A stretch of 64,000 nucleotides of DNA, taken from assembly GCF_009730915.1 (NCBI RefSeq), contig NW_024086805.1:62001-126000 (forward strand), in the 5' to 3' direction. Origin of the DNA: Dioscorea cayenensis subsp. rotundata. Lineage: Eukaryota; Streptophyta; Magnoliopsida; Dioscoreales; Dioscoreaceae. Position numbers and translations under genes: made by a program. Positions 46,681 to 56,576 of this stretch are shown one piece after another. The first letter of the stretch is position 1. Each line of letters begins with the position of its first letter. The notes under the pieces were generated by a model. The model ran no database searches. It had not been told where the DNA came from and worked only from the letters and a program-made list of their open reading frames with translations.

Positions 46681-47815
46681 AGCTTCCCCTATCCCCGTTT
46701 CCCACGAGACGAGGATTCCCCGCCTCAAAATTCCCCGCAGGGGAGAAATTCCCCCTACTCTGTCCCTCGTGAGGATCCCCATGGGGTCGAGGAATCCCTA
46801 TCCCACCAATTGTTTTTTCTAATTACACATGTAACACATCATACATAAAATTAAAAAAAAATAAACAAAATATTCTCCGCCATAAGTGTTATTTAATGTA
46901 TGAGAAAACAACAAACTAACGAAGTAATTGATGATATGAAGAATTGAAGATGGGGAACTGCGGAAGTTGGGATTTCATAAGAAATGTTCTACTTACAAGT
47001 TGAGATTTCATAAGAGATGTTTTACTTACAAATTGAGATTTCAATAAAAGTTGATAAATTAATCAATTTAATTTTAATTTTAATATAACATATTTATCTA
47101 TAACAAGAAATAAAAAGTTTTGATTAAAATTTTTAAAACAAATTTTCATATAATTATCTCCAAGTATTATATTGGAGTAACACTAATTTTTAATTTTATT
47201 AGTTTGAATTTTAATTTTGTAAATATATTATATAATAATTTTAATGTAAGATGTTATTAAATAAATATGTTTTAATGAAAATATATAAATATAAATAGTT
47301 AATAAGTTGTATGAAATATTTGTGAGTCCATTTTATAATATAATGATAAATTAATGAGCAAGAGTTTAAATGTTTAATGGATTGAAAAAAATAGTATTTA
47401 TCACTAAATAAATAATATATAACGTTATTTCAAATTTATTGTTACAATTATATTTAAACTCAGTTATTTTAAATTAAGCTTCTATTAAATATGAAAGTTA
47501 TATTTACTAAAACTTATTAATAACTAAAAAATATTAACAAATAAATATTTATTGATTATATATAATATTATATTAATGTTGAAATAATCTTTGATAAATA
47601 TACTAAAAATATATAATATTTTTTTTGTTGGGGAATCCCCACGGGGGAGCGGGGCCGGGAGAGCATTCTCTGCCCCCGCCCCCGCCCCGCTAGGCGGAGA
47701 GGAATTTTTCCCCGCTCTCCGCCCCGCGGGGGATGTTTCGGGGAATCCCCTCCCCATCTAGGCGGAGCCCCAGGGAAACAATGATTCCCTGCTCCACTTA
47801 CATTCCTAATTACCA
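46680..47815. repeat. repeat with GC-rich ends and AT-rich centre
   Basis: The ends (46685-46810 and 47625-47800) are rich in GGGGAATCCCC, CCCCGC and GGCGGAG words, while the middle is over 80 percent A/T. The right edge reads CCACTTACATTCCTA, which resembles hAT-type ends of plant repeats. No matching left end or target duplication was found. It lies within the copy E intron. Confidence 0.45.
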
Positions 47816-47910
47816 CCCCTCCATCCAATAAGATTTGAACATGATGCTTCTTAAATCCCTACACTAATGCATTTCGTAATGAGGCTATTTCCACTAGGCT
47901 AGGAATCATT
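47816..47910 (-). repeat. tRNA-like SINE fragment
   Basis: On the minus strand CCTAGCCTAGTGG (A-box-like) is followed about 50 bp later by ATGTTCAAATCTT (B-box-like), the layout of a polymerase III promoter. It is a short, decayed copy. Confidence 0.4.
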
Positions 47911-49434
47911 TGGCATGTCAAATGTCAAAGGTTTTATAATGTTATATTTTACACTAAATTTTGTTTACAATTTTTTTTAAAAAACAATATAACGTAAATA
48001 TAGTTAATCCAACATCAAATAATAAACATTTATTTTAAATATATAATTATTTAATAAATTAAATAATTTTTATAGAAAATAAAATTAAAATTCTTTATAT
48101 CGCACCACAAAATTTATTAAGGTTTTCTTAGCATTCAATAAAATAAAAATTATCATCACCATCATCATCATATATCTGTATATATAAAGGAATAGCTTAA
48201 CATATCTAAATGCTATGAAATAGCTTTGTTTTGCATGCGACCTCTATCTACCTGGTTGACAAAAAGTCATACACAACATGTGTCAATATAAAAAAACATT
48301 CTAGTTGCAAAAATTAATATGTATAAAATACTAATGATTTGATAAGTACGTATAAATCTAATGAAATATTTGTATAGATATATAAAACTAATGGGATTTG
48401 ATAAATTATATATCTAAAGTATGCTTTCAAGGGTGGATATTCTCAATAGCACAAGATACATGTGTGTGTGTATATACATAAAAAGACCTCCAAAACTCTT
48501 CATGTCAAATTGAAAAAACTAGCTAATCCCACATTGTCACAAATTTATCTCCAGTTTATGATAAAAATATATGATTTTATATAGGACGTGCATTTGGGAT
48601 GAGACAAAAGTGTTACTTTGTTCTGTCTCGTACCCATCAACGATAAATATATTATAAATCTTTATCTCTCGTACCAAATGCTACTTAAAAATTACGTAAT
48701 AATATATTACCAAAAAAAATATATTATTGCTTTTAATTGAGCCACTTAATAAATTAAACAAATTTATTTTAGTTCGTCACTTATTTGTGCATGCATCTAT
48801 TTTACTACTGTCAAAGGCTGAACTATATAAATAACCATAAAGGTAAACTTTCAACAATTGTTTAATTCTACCATGCATACGAATAAATTTTTTTTATATT
48901 ATAACTAAGTTGATTCTAGTAATTTCTCATAATAAATTATTCTTTTGAGTTAAATTATATCCAATATCTTAACAATATTACAAGAGAATGTACATTCAAT
49001 ATTAAAGTCATTAATAAATAGTGCCTATATTAAAATATTCCCATAGCTACAAATACATAATTATAATTAATAATATATATTATTGACATAATAAATTATT
49101 CTTTTGAATTAAATTATATTTGGTATCTTAACAATATCATAAAAGAATGTACATTCAATATTAAAGTCATTAATAAATAATGCTTATATTAAAAAAATTC
49201 CCATAGCTACAAATAGTCAAATACATAATTATTAGTAATAATATATATTATTGACAACTAATTTTCCTATTCAGTAATACTATTATTATTATTTTTATTA
49301 TTATTTAAAAAAGACCCATATCTAATTAAAAGTAATGTATAGTACATATGAAAGGTCCGAAAGGATCTGTGTAATCATGAGTGTCATCATATTATCCTAA
49401 ATATTTGATCATATATATATATACGGATACGTAC
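47911..49434 (-). other. intron of copy E, distal part
   Basis: 48640-49260 aligns in patches with the introns of copies A and C. A direct duplication of about 125 bp is visible (48925-49050 and 49090-49215, each with TTAAATTATAT...TATCTTAACAATAT and AATGTACATTCAATATTAAAGTC). No gene. Confidence 0.55.
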
Positions 49435-50058
49435 CATTCGTGAGCAGCACTGGTCAGCCTTCTCTGCATGGATTAACACCTTGATAACTAAAAGAGGTAG
49501 TTGGTTCTCAAGCATAAGCATGTCCCTCCTTATATAAGGCAGTTTGTGTTGAGCTGCATCAACACTAAATATGGGATCATTACGGGTATGATGAGTCTGT
49601 GGGGACTTACTATCAAATCGTAGAACCTCCAACATGAAGCAACCATCAGTGACCATAAGTTTTATGAATTCGGCTTCATCTTCCCATTTATCTTCTAAAA
49701 ATTCATAACGTGCTTGTAGCTCTTCCACGACTTCTTTGATCGCATTCATAAAATGTCCGAGGGGCTTTTTATTTCTTTGGAGAAAATGTAGGAGTGCCTT
49801 TTTTTATAGCCTTCGACCAACTCCAAGTTTTTCTTTGCCATGGTGATAGGGACCGAAAGAAACAACTTGAGGTGTTAACACGGGCGAGCTTTTCATCGAC
49901 TTGAGGAATGCGGGTATGCGATATATTGACATTTTATCTCTTTGCTCTTCCTCTTTCTTAGGGTTGAATATCTTCATTTCCTCTCCAATGATGTCCTCCC
50001 ATGAATTTTGTTCAGAACTTATGTCCATCACATGGCATTCTCTTGTGGAGGTTGTCAT

Positions 50059-50430
50059 TTAATTTGGTTCTAGGATGGCCTTTGAGTGCACAAGGGACTT
50101 GCATTTATAAGGTTAGCAAATTAACGAGGAATACATTGCTTTATACACCCTTCAAGTATGAGATCTTCTTTATTAGCATCGTACATGTCCTTGTTAATTG
50201 TCATCTTCCAAGTAAGGGATTTTCTTGAGTACCATCATTGACACCCATAATGATAATATTACCTTCTTTTGAGTAAACATATGATGTGATTGCTTTGGAA
50301 TAATCTTTTGTCGTAGTGCCATTAACAAGCCATTAATTTATGGTCATTGGCTTCTTGATCTTTTTAATTAGTAGAGTTTTAATAAGCTGACGCAGGAGAA
50401 GGTCATTTATTATGACAATCAAGTGATAAA
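50059..50430 (-). promoter_or_regulatory. 5' flank of DUF247 copy E
   Basis: Matches the flank of copy C: TACATTGCTTTATACACCC (TATA-like) about 80 bp upstream of the ATG, CAAGTATGAGATCTTC and GTCGTAGTGCCATTAACAAGCC. The homology resumes beyond the hAT insert at 51426-51566. Confidence 0.55.
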
Positions 50431-51185
50431 TAGGGATGGCAACGGGTAGGGTATGGGTAGGGTATGCCAAAACCCTTACCCGTACCCGTAACCCCTACCC
50501 CATACCCGTACCCTTACCCGTACCCTTCAGGGTAAAAAAAATCATACCCTTACCCTTACCCGCAGGGTACGGGTATACCCGCAGGGTACCCGCTTACCCG
50601 TTGTTCAAATTATCGAATTAAATTTAAATAATAATAAAAATAAATTAATTATACATTATATTACAATCTTTAAACACATCCATAAATTCAAAATTACAAG
50701 TTGATATATATTTGTTTATCTTAAATTATATAATCACATAAAAATGACGTCTATTTAGGACTCAATGGTAACTCTACCTTTTGTTTTGTTCATATTTAAC
50801 CATCTTGGTTTTTGTTTAAAATTTTTTCATATATCTACTATTTATATTTTATATAGCTTCTAATTTTATAAATATCTAGTAATATTTTGAATATAAAAAA
50901 CATTATAAGTAATTCTCATAAGTTATATCCAATTGATTTTTTATTAGTATCTTATTTTTCATGATGTTCTTATAATTTTTATATTTATTTATTTTTTAAT
51001 TTAATTATGATTCTTAATATATATCTAAAAATTCAATTTTTGATAATATTATCAAATATAAATATAGAAATTAAATAAAATTTAAAAATAATATATTAAG
51101 AGAAAATTTTGAAGTATTATTTTCAAAATTAATCACTATGAAAAATAGATATTGAGTAAATTGTGAGTAAATGTTTAGTTTTATA

Positions 51186-51225
<40 letters not shown>

Positions 51226-51417
51226 GAGAGGGTAAGGGTAAGGGTAAAGGGAATACGGGTAGGGGTAGGGGCATACCCTTACCCAACCCGTACTTACTCA
51301 AAAACTAACAGGTAATACCCGTGCAGTACGCACTCGGTCAAAGAGGGTAATACCCTCTTTGACTGCAGTCGGCACTGAGATATCCCTCGTCGGATAGGGT
51401 ACAAATTGCCATCTCTA
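50431..51417. mobile_element. non-autonomous hAT element, copy 2
   Basis: A 987-bp element has ends TAGGGATGGCAA...TTGCCATCTCTA and a perfect 8-bp target duplication GTGATAAA (50423-50430 and 51418-51425). It is the reverse complement of copy 1 (27082-28125), with the same GGGTAAGGG-rich termini. A (TA)n run lies at 51190-51223. It interrupts the 5' flank of DUF247 copy E. Confidence 0.9.
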
Positions 51418-51566
51418 GTGATAAATCAATGTGTTCGTGACTGATTTTAGAATATAATAATGACATACTGGTAATCATGAAAACCTCACGCTATTTAATT
51501 TAATTAAAGAATACTTGCTTTTGCTTTTGGAGTAAAAAGATAGCATAGCCTTCATGGTGTCATCAA

Positions 51567-52160
51567 CACTGCAAGAAAACTAAAATGAATTTAAAAATCA
51601 TGTCAAATTGATTTTAAAACAATATTTGACACCAAAAAATAACAGCAATGATAAATATATTTTAACACAATTTTTTTAATATCATACCAAACTTTGTTAT
51701 TGTTTTTGACGCGATTTTTTATTATTGTGCCAAATATTGCCATTAATTTTTTTAACAGACTTTAGATCCATATTTGCCGCAATATTTTTTTCACAATATT
51801 GACATAATTTTTAGCAAGATTTTTTTTATTACGATTTTAGGCGCACTTTTATTTATTATTTGAAAAATAATTTATATAAAATTAATTTTATTAAAATTAA
51901 ATGATGAATATTACCGTGTTGATCTCAGATTTGGAAAATGAAATAAATCTAAGACACAAAAATTGATGACATGCAAGTTATTAACAACAAAATTGAAAAA
52001 ACTAACCTCATCAAAGCAATAAATCTAAAATACACCAACAATAGATCAGCAAACATGAGAATAAGGTTATGGATGAGTCTGTATCAAAAAATTGCAGTAA
52101 TAGAGATATCTCCCATAAACAAACAAAACATATATAAAACAAATATCCTTCCATAAAATT
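51567..52160. mobile_element. CACTA-like transposon terminus
   Basis: The sequence switches from DUF247 flank homology to CACTGCAAGAAAACTAAAAT at 51567, preceded by CAA (possible 3-bp target duplication). CACTG/A-CAAGAAAA ends are characteristic of CACTA (En/Spm) elements. The following 300 bp has repeated TTTGACACC/TTTGACGCGA/GTGCCAAATATTG-like motifs on either strand, resembling subterminal repeats. I could not find the opposite terminus in the window. Confidence 0.5.
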
Positions 52161-52240
52161 TCAAACAAGCTTAATTTTCTAGTTCTAGTTATGATATCTA
52201 GCAATTTTAGGTCTTCTTGGCTCACTTCTTTGATTTCTTG
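52161..52240 (-). other. possible 3'-terminal exon, unidentified
   Basis: On the minus strand a TTTCTTTGCAG acceptor is followed by a short open stretch that reads APKKSKK-stop in one frame or SPQEIKEVSQEDLKLLDII in another. Homology was not recognised. Confidence 0.3.
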
Positions 52241-52323
52241 GGGGCTCTGCAAAGAAATTTAGGTATGTAACATTAGCATAACAACCAAAGGTGGCAAATT
52301 AACCCAAAATAAACACTACTTAC

Positions 52324-53178
52324 TCTGCAACTGAAGCAGGGGTTGCTATTGTTCTGTTTCGTATAGGGGAAGTAACTGGACAAATCAGTACCAAGAGGCA
52401 CAATGTTGAACTTTGTAGCAAAGACATCGATGCCATGAACCACACGCTATAGCTTAGGAATAGTGAAGGTAGTATATATGTGACTTGTATTGGCCCACTA
52501 TATCGTTGCTAAAAACAATTAAGCTGCAAGTATAACTAAGCTGCTAAGGAACAAGCTAATACCTTCCAGCAATCTCTGATGATGAAGTCGGCATGGTTCA
52601 TCATAATCAAATCAGCTGTGAATTGACAAGAGAAATGGTACTGGTCTTCGAAATTCTTCCAATATATATCTGAATTTGGGTACTTTATTTTCTCCAGGTA
52701 CACGGCATAAATTAAAATGATGAACCAAATTAGAATGTGGAATTCATGCATGTCATGAGTTTACATGCCAAAAACATGCTAGGATATGGACCTGAGTAAC
52801 TCCTAATTTATGAGCAAGCAATGATGCTACTAAATTGCCATCACTATAGTTTCAAATCATCAAATCAGGAGTCTCCTGCAATTCTCTGACCAACTCATTG
52901 GCAACATCCTGATAGCGAGCACAGAACAAAGCACCATTAGAGATGCATCAATTAAAATGCAGCTTTCACGATATTCAGGCATCTAACAGTCGCAGAAATA
53001 AAAACTTCGATGTATGTCTCTAGGTAAGGCCATACTTCAAAGTGAGAGACCCTTTACGGGCAATTCCCTTCTCTGTTCTAAATGGAACACAAAGAATGTG
53101 AGTGTATTCTGTTCCAAGTACCTTCTCAAGATGCTTACTGCAGGTAGTACCGACGGCATCTGGCAGCAATCTAATTAC
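52324..53178 (-). pseudogene. sucrose synthase fragment, four exons
   Basis: Four exon-like blocks on the minus strand read, in order, as the middle of plant sucrose synthase: 53178-53006 ([31 protein letters not shown], then [12 protein letters not shown] in a shifted frame), 52908-52792 (ELQETPDLMI-stop-NYSDGNLVASLLAHKLGVTQ), about 52715-52563 ([29 protein letters not shown]) and 52508-52324 (RVVHGIDVFATKFNIVPLG, YFPYTKQ). AG acceptors and GT donors remain at most edges. A frameshift in the first block, TGA in the second and TAG in the last prevent function. The intact enzyme converts sucrose and UDP to UDP-glucose and fructose. The N-terminal and the glycosyltransferase C-terminal parts are absent. 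Confidence 0.88.
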
Positions 53179-53304
53179 CTGCACTGATATCTGATATCAA
53201 TATCAGTTTCACATCCAAAACCTTCAAATATTGATTTACAACCAAACTGATCAATCACATAACAATACATCAATCACATAGAAGATGGCTATCGAAAAAG
53301 GTAC

Positions 53305-53419
53305 CTCTACCTCTTCTCTTGGTGGTGTCGTAGGAATAGATGTGCGCATGAAGTCCATTTGTTCGCTAAGGACACACCAGTCAAAGTAGCTTTTTCTGAT
53401 ATTCAGGTGGACTGGAATG
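53305..53419 (-). other. unidentified exon-like open segment
   Basis: Between a TATTACAG acceptor and a GAGGTACC donor-like site the minus strand reads IPVHLNIRKSYFDWCVLSEQ and onward without a stop for about 38 residues. I do not recognise the parent gene. It lies between the E2 and sucrose synthase fragments, in the same orientation. Confidence 0.35.
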
Positions 53420-53614
53420 CTGTAATACAAGCAAAGACATGAGCTAGATTGTCACAAATATCAGAAAGCAAAACAAATTCAGATGAGTAGAAAGAAATGA
53501 TATATTTGAAGCAAATAATATACATGAACTTAATTTCAAAGTTTCAATTAAGAGATTCATCTGCATGTGTAATTCCAATATCTTACTGAATTTGTTGTTA
53601 TACAACTGAATATT

Positions 53615-53985
53615 CTATCTGGCAAATCGCATTGTCCACTCTGCCGCAATTTCATCATGTTTAGCTCGATCTGTTAGGTATAGACGAGCAATGTTTGGCA
53701 TAACTGGCTTATCTGCACACATAAACAAATTTAGGAGAATAACCAAATAGGAGAAGATTTAAAATATAAGGAAAACAACATATTAGAGGTTTCAAACCAA
53801 AGAATAGAATCAGCAGGCGATAAATAGTAGCCTTACATGGATCTGGGGTGGTGAAAACAGATCTGATGGCTACCAACACCTTCGATATTGTCAAAGCAGG
53901 GCTCCAGCCATAATTGTAATACTGCTTGTAAATTATAAAGCAAGCCCATAATGTGAACAGATATTCCATAAACAGATGAATCCAG
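53615..53985 (-). pseudogene. ubiquitin-conjugating enzyme E2 fragment, two exons
   Basis: Minus-strand exon about 53985-53837 contains YGWSPALTISKVLVAIRS and ends at a GTAAGG donor. Exon 53712-53615 continues in frame with KPVMPNIARLYLTDRAKHDE, IAAEWTMRFAR and a stop. This is the C-terminal part of a class I E2 (UBC fold: helix after the active-site region, PDP loop, last helices). The active-site cysteine segment and N-terminal half are not recognisable upstream. The junction is intact, so these two exons could splice. Only the C-terminal third is present, so no catalytic activity is expected. Confidence 0.82.
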
Positions 53986-54015
53986 AACCTAAAAGTCAAC
54001 ACAATGGAGCACATT

Positions 54016-54669
54016 TAGAAGAAATTCACAATGTTGACACAGCTGAAATCTTTTATTTCACCATTTGTAAAAATAGAGCTAAAATCAGAATACAAATTTA
54101 ATTTTACAATATATTACTTATTCAAACATGAAGTAGGAAATGAGTTAGCTATTTTGAACTCATTTCCTACTTCATTGTATTGGATATTATAGTTCATCTA
54201 ATGGCAAAAGATCAATTGGGTGTATCACTTTCTGTCAAGTGATCAGCTTGGGAATTGACAAGTCATCATCATCCACAGCCATGAAGGCAACCCATCGATT
54301 ATGACAGCAATCCGCCCCCAGCTCCTGAGGCCATACTAGTTTCTTTTCTTAGGTGATAGTTCTAGGATCATGACATCATGTAAAATTTGTCTAGTGCAAA
54401 GCAAGCATCATGGAACATCTCTACCAGAACCAAGAACTTCATCGAAAATCTGTCATGTGTAAAGCAATCAATCAGAGAACTTCTGTGACAGAAATTACTC
54501 TTCACATACCACATAATTTAATTCATCAAAGAATAACATAGCTTCCACAACGAATTGCATAGATAGAATACTGCAAACATCCATCTCCAAGATTGTTTCA
54601 AAATACCAGCTTTTGAGGCGAAGGATCAAAGAAAAGGAAGTATATAAAACAGCAAGAGAAGATACTCAC
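54016..54669. other. intron-like DNA inside the gene mosaic
   Basis: No clear exon. A 22-bp palindromic-looking element around 54131-54175 (GAAGTAGGAAATGAGTTAGC... and its inverse) forms a strong inverted repeat. Confidence 0.4.
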
Positions 54670-55429
54670 CACATCATTGCCTTCATTAATGAACTCTATA
54701 AAAGATCCAACAGCCCTGTAATGGGGATTTTTTTTGGTGAACAAACAATAGAAATACAAAATATAAAATGAGAAAATGCCTAAAATACAACATCAAAGCA
54801 AATAATATATATAGAAAAGAATGCAAAAACTATACACTTCAGATCAGCAACTCTAACGCGTGTGCTGCTCTCATCTTGCAAACATTTCAAAAGTAAAGGT
54901 TGTAGATTTGTCAAATGGGACTGGAACCGACCCAATTGTTTCTGTCAGAGAACTGAAAAGTATCAAAGCCACCTAATAGAAAAGAGAAAGGAAAGCAGAA
55001 TAAGTCAAAATTCTCTGAGTTCGAAGAAAAGGATAAACACATGAAAATGAAGATGAAATGAGAGCATGAATATACATATCTTTAACAAAAGATATAAAAT
55101 GAATACAGTTAATGCACCATTCACCTTTCTACAGTGATATTTCTACTGCAAAATAATCAAAACAAAGTGCACATCTAACTTCACTACTCATTCTCTAGAT
55201 CCTATTCCATCCAGAATTTTGAACTCAATCATGAAACATCTTTACGAAAATTTTGCACAAATATAAAACAAAGCTTTCTACATAGTGAATGATCAAACAA
55301 TACCTTTCTATGATCCTCTTGTGAACTTTGTCCACATTGGAAAAGAAAAGGCAATAAATCAGGCCACTCTCCAGAAGGAACAGCATATTTTGACAACATT
55401 TGCACTGGCACGGCGCACTGGGAGCGTGC
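54670..55429 (-). pseudogene. importin beta 4-like (IMB4) fragment, three exons
   Basis: Minus-strand exon blocks are 55429-55304 (VRRASANVV, then KYAVPSGEWPDLLPFLFQCG in a shifted frame, QSSQEDHRK), 54972-54838 (VALILFSSLTETIG, then LQPLLLKCLQDESSTRVRVA in another frame) and 54715-54670 (AVGSFIEFINEGNDV). Exon joins match an importin-beta/karyopherin (HEAT-repeat nuclear import receptor, IPO4/IMB4 type), and the GT/AG signals are kept. One frameshift in each of the first two blocks destroys the frame. Only about 100 residues of an approximately 1000-residue protein are represented, near its N-terminal part. Confidence 0.85.
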
Positions 55430-55787
55430 CTAATCAACAGGAAAAATAATCAGCAAACATTGGTAATTTTAGTAAAGAACCTAAAACCAATTTTAGTGCA
55501 TTAGATCAACCCTCAGCTCATCATCTAAACAAACAAACAATTAATCCAAAAAAAAATCAACCTTAAACCCAAATGAAAAAACTTCTACACAGCTCCTAAT
55601 CAGCAACCAAACTCGCTACAATTCAACAGGAAATGCGCACACAAAAACACAAAATCAGTAAATCATCAGCATAACCATCAACATAATTCAAAGGAAATCA
55701 ATCAGCACGAAATATTGGTAACCTGAGCAATCCTAGATCGAAACTGGGAGTGCTGTCGAGAGCTAGGGTTAGAGCACAAGACTCACC

Positions 55788-56310
55788 TCCCAAATCTAGG
55801 GTTCCGGCGACGATGATGCGGCGGAGAAGAGGTCACTGCTCACCCGACCGGCGCCAAACGAGAATGAAAAGCATCAGCCCACCGCCATCGACGATGCAAA
55901 GCACAAAAACTGAAGTTCGAAGCGAAACACTGATCACACCTCCAAATCGATATTGAAAACGAAACCCTAACCCTAGTTCCCGGCGATCGGGGCCAAAACG
56001 AAGGGAGGAGGAGGAGGAGGAAGAGAGGAAGCGGAGTACGGTTCCGATGGAGATGCGGGCGTTCGACGCCAGAAAAGAAGAAGTCGTGTTGGGGGACGTG
56101 GGAGGAGATGCGGCGAACGAGGGAAGGACGGAGTGGGAGTGGGAGTGGGAGTGGGATGAAAGAGATGACCGGAAGTGCTGATGGAGAGGATGTCGAGGAG
56201 AATGAGTCTGGGGGTTTTGAAAAATAAAATTATCTGAAATATTAATTGTGAATATTGATTATAAAATATTAAATATCTGGGTATTTGGTACATTATTATA
56301 TATACTACAT
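55788..56310 (-). promoter_or_regulatory. leader-like GC-rich segment upstream of the mosaic
   Basis: The minus strand from about 56210 downwards has CCACTCCCACTCCC repeats, CTCC-rich and CCTAGGGTT-like blocks typical of plant 5' leaders. A donor-like GGGAG|GTGAGTCTTG lies at about 55788, and TATATAATAATG is at about 56290-56305. It could be the promoter and first non-coding exon of the captured importin gene. No long ORF is supported. Confidence 0.4.
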
Positions 56311-56576
56311 CTTAATTCTATCCCCTAAATATCTCTCTTTCCAAATTGATTCGCATGAGGACATTTGGCCCTTTGTGATTCGTTAGATTTGTTAGTTTTT
56401 ATATAAAGTTTAAAGGAAAGCATTATCAACCGCTTATCTCTATCTCTTCTACCATTAATATCTTCGTTGGCCCATGTTAACGTCCTTTTAGATTTCCCAT
56501 GATTTAGTAAAGAGCCAATGAGAAACTGGCAGTGATTGGCCTTAAGCACGCCTGCGGGTGAGCATACTGGGGCACA
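56311..56576. other. no feature seen
   Basis: Moderately AT-rich DNA without recognisable coding sequence or repeat structure. Confidence 0.4.

Larger units (their letters stand above)
45628..50058 (-). pseudogene. DUF247 (UPF0481) copy E, frameshifted in both exons
   Basis: Exon 1 is 50058-49435 (MTTSTRECHVMDISSEQ, donor ATG|GTACGT). Exon 2 is about 46354-45628 (acceptor AACTAG), ending with the C-terminal helix (LGVIAAVVLLLFTFVQTFYAV). In exon 1 an extra A after GKEK (near 49832) and a missing base in the A run near 49800-49806 put about ten codons out of frame and create a TAA. Downstream the frame is correct again (HFMNAIKEVVEELQ, RDMLMLENQLPLLVIKVL). Exon 2 is 727 bp and has a 1-nt shift near 46100 between KDISF and LPPLTIDDS. 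The 3.1-kb intron contains a GC-rich-ended repeat and a SINE-like repeat. Close relative of copy C. It should not give a full protein. Confidence 0.85.

Noticed and set aside
54420..54450. IFDEVLGSG on the minus strand as a further importin exon
   Set aside because: Only a handful of residues match, and the following sequence diverges with a stop at once.
55973..56293. 106-codon Pro/Ser-rich minus-strand frame
   Set aside because: It is CT-repeat leader-like sequence. No domain, and a non-coding leader is the simpler reading.
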